Assembly: GCA_951230915.1 (NCBI GenBank)
Contig: OX579635.1
Location: 6,572,001-6,636,000 of the forward strand
DNA: 64,000 bases
Source: Antitrichia curtipendula
Lineage: Eukaryota; Streptophyta; Bryopsida; Hypnales; Leucodontaceae
Direction of reading: 5' to 3'
The notes beneath the pieces were generated by a model, which searched no databases, had not been told where the DNA came from, and worked only from the letters and a program-made list of their open reading frames with translations. The position numbers and the translations under genes are program-made. Of the stretch, positions 37,569 through 46,930 are shown one piece after another (position 1 is the first letter of the stretch; every line of letters starts with the position of its first letter).

Positions 37569-38392
37569 GAAGGTTGTGCTATGCAAAAAGACAACCTTCT
37601 CATGCATTGTAGCCGCATGTCATTGAATTTAAAAATCATTTGAGAGTAATTTAGCATTTGTGGTAGTACATAGAAGTTGGCTAAAGTAGAGACTCGTAAT
37701 ATGTCTTAGCGTAGATAGTGAATAAAGACTTGTTGTTATTCCTTTACATTCTCGTCTCTTTGTGTACTTGTTTCTATTACATTTGAATATGCAAATATAC
37801 AATAGAATCAATAGAAATAGAGTTGATTATAGATGTCCTCATACTAGCTCATACAAGTCATGGTGTATGCACATTATCAATTTAAACATAGAGATTAGGA
37901 ATATTAAAATAGAAAGTCCATAAATTGACTGGACTTTAATTGTGTCTCTTATTTAGGAATAAGTGACATGATCCTTAAAAATATGTGTTACTATCATTCC
38001 AATTGATGAGGTAGGGAGGCTTAAAGGAATGGTTTATAGACCTCCTATTTTAACTAATAAATAATTAAAAAATTAAATTAAAATTAAAATTAAATAAATA
38101 AAAATTATTATTATTTAATTAATTATTATTAATTAATTTTTACTTGCTATGTTTCAAATATTTCCAAAAAAAATTATATAACATTTAATTTTGTTAATTT
38201 GTCACATTTCTAATTTTTATCTTCTTTGAACTTTGGAGTACCCAAACTTAATGATTTGGAGATGAGCTTAAAAGGCCATATTTCCACTTTTGATGTCAAT
38301 TGACTCCACAACAAACCCCTAGAAATAAAAAAATATTTTTCCTTCTACTTGTTTGTTTCTACTTTTTGTGCCATAACTTTTGCTCCTAGACA

Positions 38393-38780
38393 CCAATTGA
38401 AATAACAAACATATTCCCCCAAAGCTAATGTGTTTTTCTATCTATGCCAGATTTAACTACTTTTGGACTTTACAAAGTCCAAAATTGGTAAAGGGACATC
38501 CAAGACAATTGTAGATTTTGACTTCTATAGATTTTAGGAATCTAGAAATGTTATAGATTTTGGACTAGGTGGTTTGAAAATTGTACAACAGGTTTAGATT
38601 TTAGATATCTATGACATCGGGGGATCTCACGATCGACAAAGTCCAAAATTTTCTTAAAAGTCCAAAAGTAGTTAAATATGGCATATCTTCACAAAAAGTT
38701 TAAAAAACAAACATGATGGATATTGAGACTATAAGAGCTTGTCCAAAATCCATCTTGTCCCTTGAGGGAACAATGGGACT
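38393..38780. repeat. Foldback repeat with internal inverted arms
   Basis: The arm TTTAACTACTTTTGGACTTT with CAAAGTCCAAAA (about 38452-38485) pairs with GACAAAGTCCAAAATT and AAAAGTCCAAAAGTAGTTAAA (38636-38677). The outer flanks resemble 10490-10650. There is no coding potential. DNA from 37569 to 38392 is AT-rich and otherwise featureless. Confidence 0.55.
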
Positions 38781-38959
38781 TTAGGGCTTAGGCACCATTC
38801 CCGCCAATCCCACTTTTCAAAGCCATTCTATTTTTTTTGTTTATGCACAAATGTATTTTTTGCTCTAAATTATTTGAGAATAAATTTTGAATACTAAAAA
38901 TCCACAAAAATAAAAATTCTTCAAATTTTCAGAAACATTTGTACAATTTTTTGTACTTT

Positions 38960-39405
38960 AGCTTTTAAACAATGAGCTGCTCATTGTGGAAATGATTTGT
39001 TTTGGTATTGTGTGAATTGTTGGTTTAAAAAAATAAAAACATTCACTAGAAGTCAAACTAATGTAGAAGATCTTGCCTTTTCACACAAAATTTGGAGGAT
39101 GAATAGTTGTACTTCTATTCAATTTGGAGAGATTCTTTGTCATTCATCAATGCCCAACGTCCTTGTTGATGTTTAACCTTTAAACAACGGGCTCATAATT
39201 GTGGAAATCATCTCTTTTGACACTATGTAAATTGTTGGATTAAAATAATACAAAAGCACTCATTGGAAGTCAAACTATTGTAGATGATCTTCCCTTTTCC
39301 CACAAAATTGGGAAGATGTATAGTTGCACTTCTATCCTATAGAGGAGATTTTCTTGTAATTCATCAGCCTCAAAATGTCCGCCTCGATGTTTAAGGGTTA
39401 AAGGG
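38960..39405. repeat. Two imperfect tandem copies of about 220 bp
   Basis: Unit 1 (about 38960-39176) and unit 2 (about 39177-39405) share TTTAAACAA..GG/AGCT, ATTGTGGAAAT, TGTAAATTGTTGGATTAAA, GAAGTCAAACTA.TGTAGA, TCTTCCCTTTTCC-like and GATGTTTAA words in the same order. The second copy ends in a GGGTTAAAGGGTTAAAC run. This looks like a duplicated segment of a larger decayed element. Confidence 0.65.
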
Positions 39406-40419
39406 TTAAACAAGTTCCAATTTTTCCCTAATTATTTACAAAACCGTCATGCCCGGGTGCCATCTCATCCAGGAGCTTCGTTCACAAGTCAAGCCCTGCG
39501 CTGCTTTTGATTCCTTTCTCTTCGCTTCGCTTTCTGCTCCGCCATCGACCCAATTCTCTCCCCAACCCTATTCCTGAGCTCTCTCGCTATCACTCTCAGG
39601 CTCTTTGTCATTTCGATTCCTTTGCTTCCCGAAGAGGTAGGCTTCTTCAGTACCGTTCTGGATTGTTGTAGTCAGAAGCGCTTTGGATTTTCTTTGGAAG
39701 ACCAATGCAACCTTGTCAAGGAGGTCGTGCATTCATGGCTAATGAAATTCAGGGTTCAGGGTTCAGGGTTTTGGGTTTAGTTTTTGTTGCTTGCGCTGAC
39801 TGTGAGATTCCATTTGTGAAGCATTCATGCTATTTGGGGACATAAAATTGTAGCAATTATACGAACGTATGGTTTTACGGCCTTGCCAATCACCGCACAG
39901 ACAAAATTCAAATGCTTTGACATTTGGTGTGATTATTAAATGTCATGTTACGATTCACCTTAAAAAACACAGAATGCAGAAAGGTTTCTCCGTACAAATT
40001 TTATTGCAATTTCAAGGCAATGAGGTTGAAATCTCATTAGAAATTCATTACAGCCCTTTACCGCAGTGTTCAGTCACTCTGTGATGACACAAAATTCTGA
40101 TCCCATCACGTCCCATTTCGTTCCTATCATGTTCCATTTTGTTCACATCAGTCAGTCCTTTCAAAACCGTGATTCCCTTTTCTCGTTCACTGACAATTGG
40201 CTTCTGTTTCGGAAGCAGGAAGAACTTGCTGCCTGCGCTGGGCGTAATTCTTGTGGCTTTGGTCGATTTGGGAGGGAGTGGGGGTTTGGGAGCGCAATTG
40301 GTGAGTAAAACTGGCTGGGGTTTAGGAGGTTTGGGAGTTTGAGAGTCTTCTTTTACGGTTTCGTGAGTTGGAGCTCATTTCTGTGAAAGTGCGGTGCAGC
40401 TTTGGAGGGCATCTCAGAC
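39406..40419. promoter_or_regulatory. Leader region of the F-box gene
   Basis: The GC-rich, pyrimidine-rich stretch at about 39450-39650 looks like a transcription start region and first untranslated exon (possible donor GAGGTAGGC at about 39634). The segment 39882-40080 is a dispersed repeat shared with 7855-8075. The bases GTGCGGTGCAG ending at about 40399 would serve as an acceptor just before the coding exon. There is no coding frame upstream that I would support. Confidence 0.45.
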
Positions 40420-41814
40420 ATGGACATTCCAGGCAGAAAGAAAACCAAGGTTGGCACGTGTATCAGAGATGAGAAGCCAAGCCTTGTTCGAGTGGCATGT
40501 GCCTTGAGAGGAATGCTGGATGACGTGATTCAAGGTGTTGGAGAATCTCCAGGCATACAAAACTTACTTGAGTATGCAGCACAAAACATGTTCACAGACG
40601 GTGTCTCATCTCAAGAGCGTGGCATTGAACGGAAGGTTGTACAAACAGAAGAGAGTGTCACCACCTGCGCTCATTCTTGTGCACATCATGCAAAGTTGAT
40701 GGACATTGCTCTCTGGAGCGGACTCCCTGAGGAGCTACAGGAGCTCGTCTTCGCGTGCTTACCGTGGCCTCAAATCTACCGAGTCCGAATTTTGTCCAAG
40801 GGGTGGAACCAGAAGCTGATGAGTGGTGGCAAGGATTCGCAGTTGAAGTGGGCTTGTGCCAGAGCTCAACCCAAGTCGTTTGGCCTTCTTGCATCGGGAT
40901 GCTGCCCAGGTTCGTTCAAAGTGAACATGTTTGACATCGCATCTAACAGATGGCATACGTTTGAAACCTCACCGGGGTATGATCCCAAGCGTGGTGAAAT
41001 CGAATTCGAATTGAATGCGAATGATGGAGGGTTGGTGTGCTTGTTGTCGAAAGTTCCATCCAAGTGCAAGAAGACCTCTTGTCTTGTCTTTGTTTGCAAC
41101 CCATTAACTCGGGTGTGGAAACAGCTTCCTCCCCTCTGTGGCATACTTCAGCAAAAGATCGTGCAACTGATCATGGACCGAGAGACAAAGCATTACAGAG
41201 TGATTGTTGTGAGCTATTGCAAAGACCCCAAAGTGGGGAATTTGGTCAATGTATACCATTCAGAGACCGGGCAGTGGAACAAAGCCGCTGGCTCCTCTTC
41301 CGGAGAAGTGGTTTATGGCTACTTTTACAACAACGATTCAGAATGGTCCGAATGTTGCTACAATTTTGCTGATGGACTGGTGCATGAGAGTGTTACCGAT
41401 TTTCCTGGAAACTATGCTCACGACTCGGTTCTTGTGAAAGACCACTTATTTCGTCTGAAGGACATGGGACCAGCAGGTGGGCTCCCGACGTACTGCATTG
41501 AGGAATATCAAGCCGTGCATTGTGGAGCCAGTTGGACCCTTTTGAAAGAGTATCCCTTTAATCGTCTTCCAAGGACTCCTCAACACATCCAGCCTCATGA
41601 TAGTATGAGCTGGTTCTCGCATTTTTTTGCATGTAAGGATTTTCTTCTGCTCTCTGTGTTCCTCGAATGGGGGGAGGAGAATCACCGTCAGTTTTTATGG
41701 CTTTACGAGTTCTCTGTAGAGGAATGGCGTGAACTTCCGGTGATGCCTGGAGGCAATCATTTGTTTCTTAATCAGCAGCAGATGTGTGAGCTTCGTTTCG
41801 ATTCTGTTCCATGA
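40420..41814 (+). CDS. F-box protein with kelch/galactose-oxidase-like C-terminal region, single coding exon
   Basis: Substrate-recognition subunit of an SCF ubiquitin ligase by family. The open frame extends 18 bases upstream of the ATG at 40420, giving a 464-residue product. The F-box is at about residues 99-134 (WSGLPEELQELVFACLPWP...RILSKGW). The downstream region has repeated FDIASNRWHTF, NPLTRVWKQLPP, HSETGQWNKA and FSVEEWRELPVMPGG strands, the usual pattern of F-box-associated kelch-like blades. The N-terminal 95 residues are unassigned. Codon use is even and G+C is well above the flanks, supporting a real gene. The substrate cannot be predicted. Single-coding-exon structure is common in this family. 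Confidence 0.9.
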   Translation: MDIPGRKKTKVGTCIRDEKPSLVRVACALRGMLDDVIQGVGESPGIQNLLEYAAQNMFTDGVSSQERGIERKVVQTEESVTTCAHSCAHHAKLMDIALWSGLPEELQELVFACLPWPQIYRVRILSKGWNQKLMSGGKDSQLKWACARAQPKSFGLLASGCCPGSFKVNMFDIASNRWHTFETSPGYDPKRGEIEFELNANDGGLVCLLSKVPSKCKKTSCLVFVCNPLTRVWKQLPPLCGILQQKIVQLIMDRETKHYRVIVVSYCKDPKVGNLVNVYHSETGQWNKAAGSSSGEVVYGYFYNNDSEWSECCYNFADGLVHESVTDFPGNYAHDSVLVKDHLFRLKDMGPAGGLPTYCIEEYQAVHCGASWTLLKEYPFNRLPRTPQHIQPHDSMSWFSHFFACKDFLLLSVFLEWGEENHRQFLWLYEFSVEEWRELPVMPGGNHLFLNQQQMCELRFDSVP

Positions 41815-42559
41815 AAAATCATGGTTTTTTGGCTCCACATCTTCAAACGGCTGTTGAAGTTGGCGGCAAAGTTGGCATATTTGGAGGCTTTAATTTGTGC
41901 ATCCATCTGGGGCTTTGAGAGCGGAGTTGTAAGTTCTGTATTTAGCAACGTAAAAGGAATTATCTGTAAACTGAACGAAAGTGCTTGACGGGGTTAGTGA
42001 TTTCTCAGGCTCATGACTTGTAGCTCAATAGACCTGTACAGTACCCACAAGGAAGCTTACGTTCAAATTTTCGAACTCAAAATACCATTGAAAATGAAGT
42101 GCAACTTCAATTGATCATATCTTCCACTTCATACCTCCAAATTTCATGAAACTATCATCTAATTGTTGGAAAACGAGTTAACTATTTGTTAGGTGTCATT
42201 TAGATGCTAATTGAAGCCACATGTCTAAGAAAAACTGAATTGCATTGATTGCACTTCAAGTTGTGTTTGCACCTCTAACACTTTGAAGGCAATGTCAATG
42301 CTTCTTGCACCAATACAATTCAGATTTTTGTCATTCAGAACTTCAAATGTGGAACTCCAACAATCTCTTAGTGCAAAATATGTTTTGGCCAAGCAATGTG
42401 GTAGCTTGTGGATGCATTGTGCTTGTGCAATGGTGAGTAAGTGCACTTCTAGTGACAAAAATAGATTGTGTGAGATTGTAGATGTTCTTGATCGTAATAA
42501 GTGACTTCAATGGTGGTATAATGTTTGCTTTAGAGCTACGAATACTAGTACTAGACAAC
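41815..42559. other. 3' flank of the F-box gene
   Basis: The first 150-200 bases are probably 3' UTR. Beyond about 42040 the DNA becomes AT-rich and may include the decayed N-terminal, helix-turn-helix part of the Tc1/mariner relic that follows, but I cannot recognise it with confidence. Confidence 0.35.
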
Positions 42560-43145
42560 ATCTAATTGGAAGAATGTGATATGGACGGACAAATCTTCAT
42601 TCAAAAACGGAAAAAGGCAAGTAAAGGGATGGCGAAAGTTACATAAACGATTTTCTTTGGATTGTTTAGCATTGTCTTTTAAATCTAGTTGTTCATCAAT
42701 GATGATATGGGGTACGTTCACTAGTTTTGATAAATTTCCTCTCCTTATAATGCCGCCTAATACTTGGAAAAGTAGGGACTTTGTTGTAATCTATGAATGC
42801 TAATTGAGTAACTTCTAATTCTCCATGATCACCCTGAGACACTTAACCTCATAGAAGACGGTGCTAAAGTGCACCGTAGCAAGGAATTAAGCGATTGAAG
42901 GCAAGCACATGACAAGAGAGGCCCACAAACTCTCCTAACTTTAGTCCAATTGAAAACGTATGGAAGATTGTAAAAGATATTGTCCAACATGAGGTACTAC
43001 TGCCAAACAAAGAAGAGTTAGTCAACACCATTCACAGGGCATAGGGAAGAGGTGTCTCTAAAGATGACGAAATTCTCCTTACCATCATGCCTCACCTTAT
43101 GTAGTCCGTAATCAAAGCTAATGGTGGTAACACTCGATGATAGCT
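42560..43145 (+). pseudogene. Tc1/mariner transposase relic
   Basis: Three catalytic blocks of the DDE transposase are recognisable in broken frames. The first Asp is in WTDKSSF (about 42578), followed by SMMIWGTF. The second Asp is in EDGAKVHRSK (about 42856). The third acidic residue is in SPIENVWKIVKDIVQHE (about 42945). Frame changes and stop codons separate the blocks, so it cannot be active. I did not find convincing terminal repeats. Confidence 0.72.
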
Positions 43146-43526
43146 AGTATGCCAAAAAATGCTATTTTTTATATATAATTTTAAAAGTTTTTTTAGAAAT
43201 GCTTAAGACATCAGTAAAGTAGACATCATTATCTTTCAAACGCATTTTGTACTTTGTAATTTGGATCATTTTTCGAGCATGTGGTGGCAATTTGAAATTT
43301 GAGGTACAATATGTGCTCTCTGTTTCTGTTAATTGACTGCTGTGAACGTAAACTTCTTTGTAAATACTCTCATTAGAGAAAATTTGGACTCTCAAGAAGG
43401 CTACTAAGAAGTGCCAGAAGGGACCCCTGTATTACATTTATTTTGGCTTGACAAATTTTTTTCCCCTATTGTCGCTCATTGTGAGTTTCACAATCGTCAG
43501 AGCATTGATTACAAAAGAAATATTAC

Positions 43527-43939
43527 TTAACCCATTAAGGACCGGTCGACCATTTTGTGGTCGATTTGGATCCTTTTGGGTTTGTAGAGAGAGCATGTCA
43601 ATGAATTTGATGACATGGCAAAGGAGATGGGTCTGGGGAATTGGGAAGTGAAGAGTTTAGGACAATAACTAGGCCAATCTGAGGTGGCATGTGGCCAAAG
43701 AGTTGAAAAAATCAAGACAACAGGGGCTGAAATTACACCAAGATTTGCTAAAAATTCTTGCTTTACAACGCACCTTCACCAAAAATTTCAATGCTAAATC
43801 CTATATCATGCACAATACTTCCATCCGTACGGTTAGATCTCTGATAGGCACTTGCATTCAAAAGTTTTAAAATTGCTCCCAATTGGCCATACAAAGGATT
43901 GCCCACCCCCCAAATCAACCACGGTCCTTAATGGGTTAA
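43527..43939. mobile_element. MITE with 14-bp inverted termini and TTAA duplications
   Basis: The element is flanked by TTAA on both sides. The left terminus CCCATTAAGGACCG is perfectly mirrored at the right end (CGGTCCTTAATGGG), and the similarity continues imperfectly inward (GGTCGACCA against GGTTGATTT). It is 413 bp including both TTAAs and non-coding. TTAA duplication with CCC-starting ends fits a piggyBac-type non-autonomous element. Confidence 0.78.
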
Positions 43940-46083
43940 ATGGAGGAGGGGGTGGCAGTTACTATTTTTAAGTACACTGACACATAACTATACCTAAACT
44001 ATACATAAAAGAATGAGTAAAAGTGATAGTTCTTCATGAAGTTCACACAAGCTAACACCGCATCTTTGACAAAGATGCCGTCCTTTTCCTAGCTCCGTAG
44101 AACTCCCCAAATCGAGTGGCTCGTCAAAGCTTGACGGCCTTCTCGAGAGTCCAAATTTTCTCTAATGTGCTGTACAGTTTTTTCGGGGGTCCCATGGCCT
44201 CTGCTTCGAAGCACGTATGTGATGTGAACTCCATGTTTCATAATCAACAATCTGACAATATTATGCAGTGACTTTTCCAAATGATTGTGTGAAATGCACT
44301 GTAGAAAACCCTCACCAACTGCAGAGAAATGTGAAGAGGCATGGGTTGGTTTCGGTGCAAAACGCTCCGTGTCGGTGAAGTGATGGCGTCTGAGCTCTGT
44401 TGAAGCAAGTGGCCATTCCTACTTAACCGAGTCCTCGTGATTTCAAGTTTCTGTGCGCTTTCAATTCATCCTTGGCTGCCGATCGACTGATCGATTGACT
44501 GAACATGGTGTGTCGGTGTTCGCAGTCGCGTTGCGTAATGGTTTTATGTGTTTTTAGCAGGATCCCACTCTCTGCTTCAACTTGAATTTCTGAAACTGTG
44601 ATCTTTATTAGATTCAAATATGTACCAGAAAATCTCTGCAGTATTTCCGCTTCCTTTGTGTAACGTGACTACCCGTCGGGTACAGTTGTGCAAAGCAGTC
44701 TATTCGGCTGAAAAGCATCTGCAAAACAACAGTACTCCTGTAAAGAATGATTGTCTATGTCATCAACAAGCTTTTGGCATAAAGTCAATAGTGTGTTGCA
44801 AGTAGGTGGGCAACTCCAAATTGGCTTAAACTTCATGGCTATAGTATGTACTACAATGTTGGCGTTTCCATGTTTTAGGGAGAACCATCAACCCCTACTC
44901 TCTAGTCATTTGGTCTCGTCAAAGTCAATAAATTGTCAAGACAAGGAAATGTAAAAATCCCAGATTATAGAATTTGCACTTTTCAAATATTTTGATTTTC
45001 TTGCAGTGTCTGGAGAGATTGTGGGCGTATGATCCTCTTTGGCCTCATTTGGATGTCACAAATTTTCAGTACGCCGGTCAATGTGTTAAACTCATTTAAA
45101 AATGTGCCCTAACTTCAATGGTTGTACTAGTTTGGATACTTTTCAATATCAAAATGCCTTAAGACTTGTTGGGGCATGTTATCATCACTAAATAATTTAT
45201 CCTAATTTTTAGAATTATTTTTATTACAACCTTGATAATTTCAAAGAAATTTCCATCACTAGTTAAAATGGTTGATTTCCTACAAAGTCATCTTTTGCAT
45301 TCCAAAATAATCTGAAACTTCTTGGATATCCTCTAAAAAGTTCCTAAACACTAAATGCAAGCTCATATTTTTACTTTGCAATTTCTACAAAAAGACCTAT
45401 TTTAATTATCTTTTAAAAATCCGATGAATGGATAATCTCTTGACTAGAAGAGAATTTTGATGAATTATTATGCCAGTAGCTTTGGACGTGTTTTTATGCC
45501 TGTAACACTTTTCTTCAATCTTTGGTTGCATCGTCCTTTGTATTGCTAGAGTTATTACCTATAAAGTCAACATCTAACTTTGTAAGATTATTTTGGAAGG
45601 AACGGTAATTTTTAAATTGACTAACTATAAATATATCTAAGGCTAGAAAGGACTCTATTGTGAACTATAAACTTTCATTGAGCCAGACTTTGTCATATAT
45701 ACTTGCAAGTTTGGTTTAGTCTTTAACGGGAATCCCAAAATCATTAGGTCTAGCACTTCCTAGACTCCTAACTTTTTTCTTTAACACCTAATTTACCTCT
45801 GAGACACCTAATCATATCCTAAAAGCAAAGAATTTGGAGTGATTTACACACTCCAAGCTTCCTCAAGATAAAACACTATATTGGTAGGGACTCTTACCAA
45901 TTACAATTTGAACATTCTTTTTATGACTTTTTGACTATAATAAATTCTATTAATTAAGAAAAAAATAAAAATAAAAATGGAAACTAAAGTAGCAACTCTA
46001 GGGCTCACAAACTAAAAGATTGTTGTAATGCCTATATGTTTTAAGGTCCATCAAAAAAATTATTTTTATGGATATCATTCAAA
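43940..46083. other. Intergenic DNA, no gene supported
   Basis: The segment 44040-44950 has more balanced composition and contains short plus and minus frames of about 60-67 codons, but none shows a domain, splice continuity or bias. The remainder to 46083 is AT-rich. A short non-coding transcript in 44.0-44.9 kb is possible but not demonstrated. Confidence 0.4.
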
Positions 46084-46250
46084 ACTTGAAGACTACTTCA
46101 AATTTTATAACTAATTCCACAAAGCTCCAAAAAATATGAAATGACTTGAGTTAGATGCCAATTCCACTTGTCTTTCAAGGAAAATTTACTGAAAATTATG
46201 TCAAAAGGCTTCGCCTCTCCAAAATTCAATTTCAAACTCTCAAGGAGCGA
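46084..46250. mobile_element. MITE fragment, GCCCAC-hairpin family, inverted
   Basis: Read on the minus strand this matches the left half of 19902-20226: CTTTCAGTAAATTTTCCTTG, GGAATTGGCATCTAACTCAA, GTCATTTCATATTTTTTGGA and TTATAAAATTTGAAG words occur in order. The hairpin half is absent, so it is a truncated copy. Confidence 0.6.
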
Positions 46251-46254
46251 AAGG

Positions 46255-46403
46255 CCTGTTTACACTAGAAAACTTTGGATTGGAGCCACAGAAATGGAGT
46301 GTTTTGATTGGGTCTTCGCTTTGGGTCCATAACTATCTTCCAATCAAAAACACTCCATTTCTGTGGGCTCCAACCCGAAGTTTTTTTGGGTGTAAACAGG
46401 TCC
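46255..46403. mobile_element. Foldback MITE, about 150 bp, in the promoter region of the lumenal protein gene
   Basis: Nearly the whole element is two inverted arms. CCTGTTTACAC, then GGATTGGAGCC and CACAGAAATGGAGTGTTTTG on the left mirror CAAAAACACTCCATTTCTGTG, GGCTCCAACCC and GTGTAAACAGG on the right, with a loop of about 20 bases near 46318-46340. It lies about 530 bp upstream of the ATG at 46931, and the frame reading through it (46280-46699) is a by-product. Confidence 0.75.
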
Positions 46404-46785
46404 CAGTGAGCAGCAGAATCTTATCTGCCCAGTCATCATCTCCCCAGTCCCCACCCACCCTCCAACCCTCTCAAGTCTCAACCCAAACACTTTTCAAGCA
46501 CCCACAACTCCATAAGTCCCCACCAATCCCCACCATCCTCCAAATCCACCCAAGTGACCCAACTGGCACCGCAGTTTTGCTTCACCAATTCTGCAACACC
46601 CTTCTTCGTCTTCTCAAAATCAGATTTTGCCATAAATGTTCTCTTCTACAACAGCATTATTACACCTTTTCCTCAGAGCCCCAAACCCCCCAATCTTGAA
46701 CCCTCATAGCAACATCTTCTTCAACAGCTGCTTGTGCATCACTTCTCTCTTTATCACCCAATTTTGTGTGTCCTGCTCGAATTTG

Positions 46786-46835
46786 TGCGAGTTTGTGCGA
46801 GTGTGTGTGAGTGTGTGCGTGAGTGTGTGTGAGTT
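46786..46835. repeat. GT/GTGA microsatellite in the 5' leader
   Basis: A run of GTGTGTGAGTGTGTGCGTGA units lies in the probable 5' UTR, about 100 bp before the start codon of the lumenal pentapeptide gene. It produces artefactual Ser/Val- or Thr/His-rich frames on both strands. Confidence 0.8.
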
Positions 46836-46930
46836 TTTGCCATATCCAAACTGGAGCAACTGTTTTGGAGAAGTAGCGAGGAAGCGCTGGGCAGAATCAT
46901 AAGCAATTGTGTGGTTTGTGACTTCTTGCA

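Noticed and set aside
41446..41685. Minus-strand and alternative-frame ORFs inside the F-box gene
   Set aside because: They are shadows of a strong single coding frame with F-box and kelch features.
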